The notes under the pieces are model-generated. The model ran no database searches, was not told the DNA's origin, and saw only the letters and a list, made by a program, of their open reading frames with translations. Below are positions 6,765 through 8,770 of a stretch of 8,770 bases of DNA, in pieces. Source of the stretch: RFPI01 sp964398195 (lineage in GTDB: Bacteria > Pseudomonadota > Gammaproteobacteria > Burkholderiales > Methylophilaceae); the NCBI GenBank assembly GCA_964398195.1, contig CAYNLW010000047.1, forward strand, positions 1 to 8,770, written 5' to 3'. How positions within the stretch are numbered: position 1 is the stretch's first letter; every line of letters begins with the position of its first letter. Made by a program: the position numbers and the translations under genes.

Positions 6765-7781
6765 CTAAGGTGCGCTGACGCTATGCAAAATGCCATCGAG
6801 CAACTGTCTGGCAATTTCGGTACGGCGCATCTCATACACTGGGCTAAACACCAAGCGGTGAGCCACAGTGGAATGGAATACTGCGTGGATATCCTCAGGC
6901 GTCACTGCATCGCGGTCGCTTAACCAAGCGTTCACCCGTGCCGCCCGCAACATCATACTCATACCGCGTGGGCTGGCGCCAGCAAGCACTAGGCGATTGA
7001 TATCTACCCCAGGGATTTTAATGCCGTATTCGGCAGGGGATTTGGTGGCTTGCCACAGATGCAGGGCATACTTTCTTAAGGTTGGGCTGGCTTCTACGGT
7101 GCTCTGTATCAGACCGGCGATATCATTTAATTGATTAAACTCAACGATATTCGGTTCTAGTTGGTCAATCAGCGCGTCCACATTGTGGTAGCGGGTATCA
7201 AACACCAAAGCTTCCATAATGTCTTCGTCTTTAGGAATCACGATAGGGATTTCCATCATAAAGCGATCACGTGCGGCAGATGGAATCTCAAAGGTTTCTT
7301 CGCGTTCTACTTGGTTGCGGTCGGCAAACACCAACATATGCGGGAAGTGAAATTCTTTATTAAATGCCGACAACGTGCGTTCTGCCATCACCCGTAGCAA
7401 TAGCGAGTGCACTTGCGGTCTAGCGCGGTTGATTTCGTTAAAGAAGAAAATAGATAAATCTTCACCAGACATCAACAATGGGCCTGGGGTCACGTGAGGT
7501 TTGCCGTCTTCACCCAAATAAGTGTGATATATCAAATCGTTAGGCATCAGGTCTATGGTGCCCTCAATACGCTGGTAGCCGCCACCGATACAGCGGGTAA
7601 ACGCTCTAAGCAAGGTGGTTTTACCTACCCCGACATCGCCCTCTAGCAGCACATGGCCGCGCGAAAAAATGGCTGTGGTAATCAAGCGTATAGCTTGTTG
7701 TTGACCAACCACGACTTTGTTGATTTCCTTTTCCAGATTGTGTGCGTGTGCGCGCCAAGTTTGCAGATTTTTTTTGCTCAT
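6765..7781 (-). CDS. mxaR: MxaR, MoxR-type AAA+ ATPase
   Basis: 338-residue AAA+ ATPase, founder type of the MoxR family, thought to act as a chaperone-like motor in maturation of methanol dehydrogenase together with VWA/DUF58 partners. Walker A is GDVGVGKT (48-55). The Walker B strand reads IFFFNEINRARP (111-122), with Asn115 where most MoxR proteins have Asp (DEINRAP). Sensor 1 Asn is in FADRNQ (Asn156), a candidate arginine finger is Arg173 in AARDRF, and sensor 2 is GASPRG (268-273). The conserved SLLLRVMAE and EIPSAARDRF blocks are in the expected places, and the length is normal for the family. The ATG is supported by AGGA at 7788-7791, six bases upstream. First gene of the operon, about 40 bases after a predicted promoter start. 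Confidence 0.93.
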   Translation of the reverse strand: MSKKNLQTWRAHAHNLEKEINKVVVGQQQAIRLITTAIFSRGHVLLEGDVGVGKTTLLRAFTRCIGGGYQRIEGTIDLMPNDLIYHTYLGEDGKPHVTPGPLLMSGEDLSIFFFNEINRARPQVHSLLLRVMAERTLSAFNKEFHFPHMLVFADRNQVEREETFEIPSAARDRFMMEIPIVIPKDEDIMEALVFDTRYHNVDALIDQLEPNIVEFNQLNDIAGLIQSTVEASPTLRKYALHLWQATKSPAEYGIKIPGVDINRLVLAGASPRGMSMMLRAARVNAWLSDRDAVTPEDIHAVFHSTVAHRLVFSPVYEMRRTEIARQLLDGILHSVSAP

Positions 7782-7827
7782 GGAGTGTCCTGTACCCAGT
7801 AGATGCGTTTAAAAAGTAAAAGGGGGG

Positions 7828-7856
7828 ATAGTAAACATAAAGGCCTACCCTGTAAA
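7828..7856 (-). promoter_or_regulatory. Predicted sigma-70 promoter of the mxa operon
   Basis: Reading the minus strand, TTTACA (7856-7851; five of six match TTGACA) is separated by exactly 17 bases from TACTAT (7833-7828; four of six match TATAAT). Transcription would start near 7821, giving a leader of about 40 bases that carries the AGGA ribosome binding site of mxaR. The start would fall near a run of six C residues (minus strand). Pattern-based only; no experiment or search supports it. Confidence 0.55.
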
Positions 7857-7903
7857 CAGACCAATACACCCAAGCAAGAAGTTTCATACAATACACAAAT
7901 AAT

Positions 7904-7933
7904 TTGAATAAACCCTTTCGCTAAGAGTGTATT
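7904..7933 (+). promoter_or_regulatory. Candidate sigma-70 promoter of fabA
   Basis: TTGAAT (7904-7909) and TGTATT (7928-7933) each match the consensus at four of six positions with an 18-base spacer. Transcription would begin near 7940, leaving a leader of about 35 bases before the fabA ATG. The region is AT-rich and other hexamer pairs are possible, so this is only the best candidate I see. Confidence 0.35.
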
Positions 7934-7943
7934 TCAAGCGAAA
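7916..7943. promoter_or_regulatory. Inverted repeat around the candidate fabA -10 box
   Basis: TTTCGCT (7916-7922) and AGCGAAA (7937-7943) are perfect 7-base inverted repeats separated by 14 bases. The centre-to-centre spacing is 21 bases, about two helical turns, as in many dimeric repressor sites. The candidate -10 hexamer of fabA (7928-7933) lies between the arms. A second partial arm TAGCG (7945-7949) can also pair with CGCTA (7919-7923). It could be an operator or chance; it does not resemble the E. coli FadR consensus that I remember. Confidence 0.4.
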
Positions 7944-7974
7944 ATAGCGGATATTTTTTAATCTGGAAATTTAG

Positions 7975-8514
7975 ATGCAAACTAGCTCGCCAAATGCAAT
8001 GCAAAATAAAAATAGTTTTAGCTATGAGGAATTACTAGCCTGTGGCAGAGGCGAAATGTTTGGTGCCGGCAATGCACAACTGCCTCTCCCGCCTATGTTG
8101 ATGTTCGATCGTATCGTCAAGATTTCCTCTGAGGGTGGCAAATATGGTCAGGGCGAGATTGTGGCAGAGCTGGATATCAAACCAGATTTATGGTTTTTTC
8201 AATGTCATTTTGAAGGTGACCCCGTGATGCCAGGCTGTTTAGGATTAGACGCCATGTGGCAATTGGTAGGTTTTTTCCTAGGCTGGAAGGGCGGCCCCGG
8301 TAAAGGTCGTGCTTTGGGGGCGGGCGAAGTCAAGTTTAGTGGGCAGGTGTTGCCGACTGGTAAAAAAGTCACTTACATCATAGACTTGAAGCGTGTCATT
8401 ATGCGCAAACTGGTGATGGGGATTGCAGATGCCAGAATGGAATTGGACGGCAAAGAAATTTATGTGGCCAATGATTTGCGGGTTGGTTTGTTTACCAGCA
8501 CCGATCATTTTTAA
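7975..8514 (+). CDS. fabA: FabA, 3-hydroxydecanoyl-ACP dehydratase/isomerase
   Basis: 179-residue cytoplasmic hot-dog-fold enzyme. It dehydrates beta-hydroxyacyl-ACP and, at the C10 stage, isomerises trans-2- to cis-3-decenoyl-ACP, the branch point to unsaturated fatty acids. The active-site His78 is in FQCHFEGDPVMPGCLGLDAMWQ (75-96) and the catalytic Asp is Asp92 of GLDA; these match E. coli His/Asp with an offset of seven caused by a slightly longer N-terminus. GRALGAGEVKFSGQVLP (about 111-127) and the C-terminal VANDLRVGLF are also typical. The ATG at 7975 has TGGAA (7964-7968) at a proper distance; the alternative ATG at 7999 has no ribosome binding site, although the protein would still be complete from there. 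fabB follows after 33 bases, so fabA-fabB is a likely operon. Confidence 0.96.
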   Translation: MQTSSPNAMQNKNSFSYEELLACGRGEMFGAGNAQLPLPPMLMFDRIVKISSEGGKYGQGEIVAELDIKPDLWFFQCHFEGDPVMPGCLGLDAMWQLVGFFLGWKGGPGKGRALGAGEVKFSGQVLPTGKKVTYIIDLKRVIMRKLVMGIADARMELDGKEIYVANDLRVGLFTSTDHF

Positions 8515-8547
8515 TATTGCCTTAATCGATGCTATAGGGAGAGAGCA

Positions 8548-8770
8548 ATGCGTCGCGTGGTAGTCACAGGCATGGGAATCGTTTCTAGCCTTGGAAATAA
8601 CGTAGCACAAGTCAAACAAAGCCTGTTTGAGGGCAAGTCAGGTATTGCCTATCAAGCCGAATATGCTGAGCGTGGATTGCGCTCCCATGTGGCTGGTTCG
8701 ATTAAAGATTTAGACATCGAAGCGCTGATAGACAGAAAATTATTCCGTTTTATGGCCAAAGGCCACGCCT
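8548..8770 (+). CDS. fabB: FabB, 3-oxoacyl-ACP synthase I, N-terminal part (3' end outside window)
   Basis: First 74 residues of a beta-ketoacyl-ACP synthase. It elongates acyl-ACP with malonyl-ACP, and FabB in particular elongates the cis-3-decenoyl-ACP made by FabA. RRVVVTGMGIVSSLGN at the N-terminus is the KAS start. LFEGKSGI, LRSHVAGSI and the block ALIDRKLFRFM are characteristic of FabB rather than FabF. The catalytic Cys-His-His residues lie beyond the window. AGGGAG at 8536-8541 gives a strong ribosome binding site for the ATG at 8548. Its place directly after fabA supports the FabB assignment. Confidence 0.95.
   Translation, partial: MRRVVVTGMGIVSSLGNNVAQVKQSLFEGKSGIAYQAEYAERGLRSHVAGSIKDLDIEALIDRKLFRFMAKGHA

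Larger units (their letters stand above)
2310..7781 (-). other. mxaRSACKL operon (methanol dehydrogenase maturation)
   Basis: Six genes on the minus strand in the order mxaR-mxaS-mxaA-mxaC-mxaK-mxaL. Intergenic gaps are 20, 2, 10, 5 and 2 bases (using the corrected mxaA start), so a single transcript with translational coupling is likely. The order is the one known from methylotroph mxaFJGIRSACKLDEHB clusters. The general composition (MoxR ATPase, DUF58 protein, VWA proteins, TPR-like protein) is also that of the wider MoxR/Bat-type operons. Here the operon starts at mxaR with its own promoter and ends at mxaL, with no mxaFJGI or mxaD on either side in the window. Confidence 0.88.

Noticed and set aside
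2310..7781. Reading the MoxR-DUF58-VWA-TPR-VWA operon as a new defence or conflict system
   Set aside because: Such gene sets can look like ATPase/VWA ternary systems, but the gene order and number match mxaRSACKL and the flanks are stable housekeeping genes with no mobility genes. The known methylotrophy role explains it better.
7621..7896. A 91-residue minus-strand frame overlapping the mxaR start and its leader
   Set aside because: It runs across the predicted mxa promoter and start site, overlaps mxaR out of frame, has no ribosome binding site that I can see, and its composition looks like translated noncoding DNA. Real MxaR fits perfectly in the other frame.
8278..8619. A 113-residue minus-strand frame opposite fabA and fabB
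   Set aside because: It lies antisense to unmistakable FabA and FabB coding sequence and shows no recognisable motif; shadow frame.

Overview
The window looks like chromosomal DNA of a methylotrophic betaproteobacterium, most likely a member of the Methylophilaceae (Methylophilus, Methylotenera or Methylobacillus type). This rests on protein family content: a mxaRSACKL cluster for methanol dehydrogenase maturation sits among ordinary betaproteobacterial/gammaproteobacterial housekeeping genes (eno-ftsB, ygfZ, ygfX, fabA-fabB). I ran no database search, so the genus is an inference. I see no rRNA, tRNA, CRISPR, insertion sequence or phage gene.

Layout. Left edge (1-668, + strand): the 3' end of eno, followed 12 bases later by ftsB. 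At 696-1733 (- strand) lies ygfZ, convergent with ftsB and divergent from a small YgfX-like membrane protein gene (1786-2286, +). A perfect 16-bp tandem duplication covers the ygfX stop codon. The centre (2310-7781, - strand) is one compact operon read right to left: mxaR, mxaS, mxaA, mxaC, mxaK, mxaL. Four of its five junctions are 2-10 bases and the fifth is 20 bases. A good sigma-70-like promoter lies just upstream of mxaR. The right edge (+ strand) holds fabA (7975-8514) and the 5' part of fabB (8548 onward), divergent from the mxa operon across a 193-base intergenic region.

How the genes work together. The mxa genes make a MoxR-type AAA+ ATPase (MxaR), a DUF58 protein with a MIDAS-type metal site (MxaS), a secreted and membrane-anchored MxaA, two membrane-anchored von Willebrand A (VWA) proteins (MxaC, MxaL) and a membrane-anchored TPR-like protein (MxaK). 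In methylotrophs this set is genetically tied to making active Ca2+-containing methanol dehydrogenase (MxaFI) in the periplasm; the biochemistry is poorly known. The structural genes mxaFJGI do not precede mxaR here and mxaD does not follow mxaL, so this is a detached accessory operon whose client enzyme (MxaFI or lanthanide XoxF) cannot be read from the window. FabA and FabB are the pair that introduces and then extends the cis double bond in anaerobic-type unsaturated fatty acid synthesis.

The most useful points for a second look are the detached maturation operon, the Asn in place of the usual Asp in the MxaR Walker B motif, the corrected MxaA start that restores a clean signal peptide, the C-terminal CxxCxxC of MxaA, the inverted repeat placed around a candidate fabA -10 box, and the tandem duplication at the ygfX stop. 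I did not find a clearly new system: the central operon is a known but biochemically obscure one.
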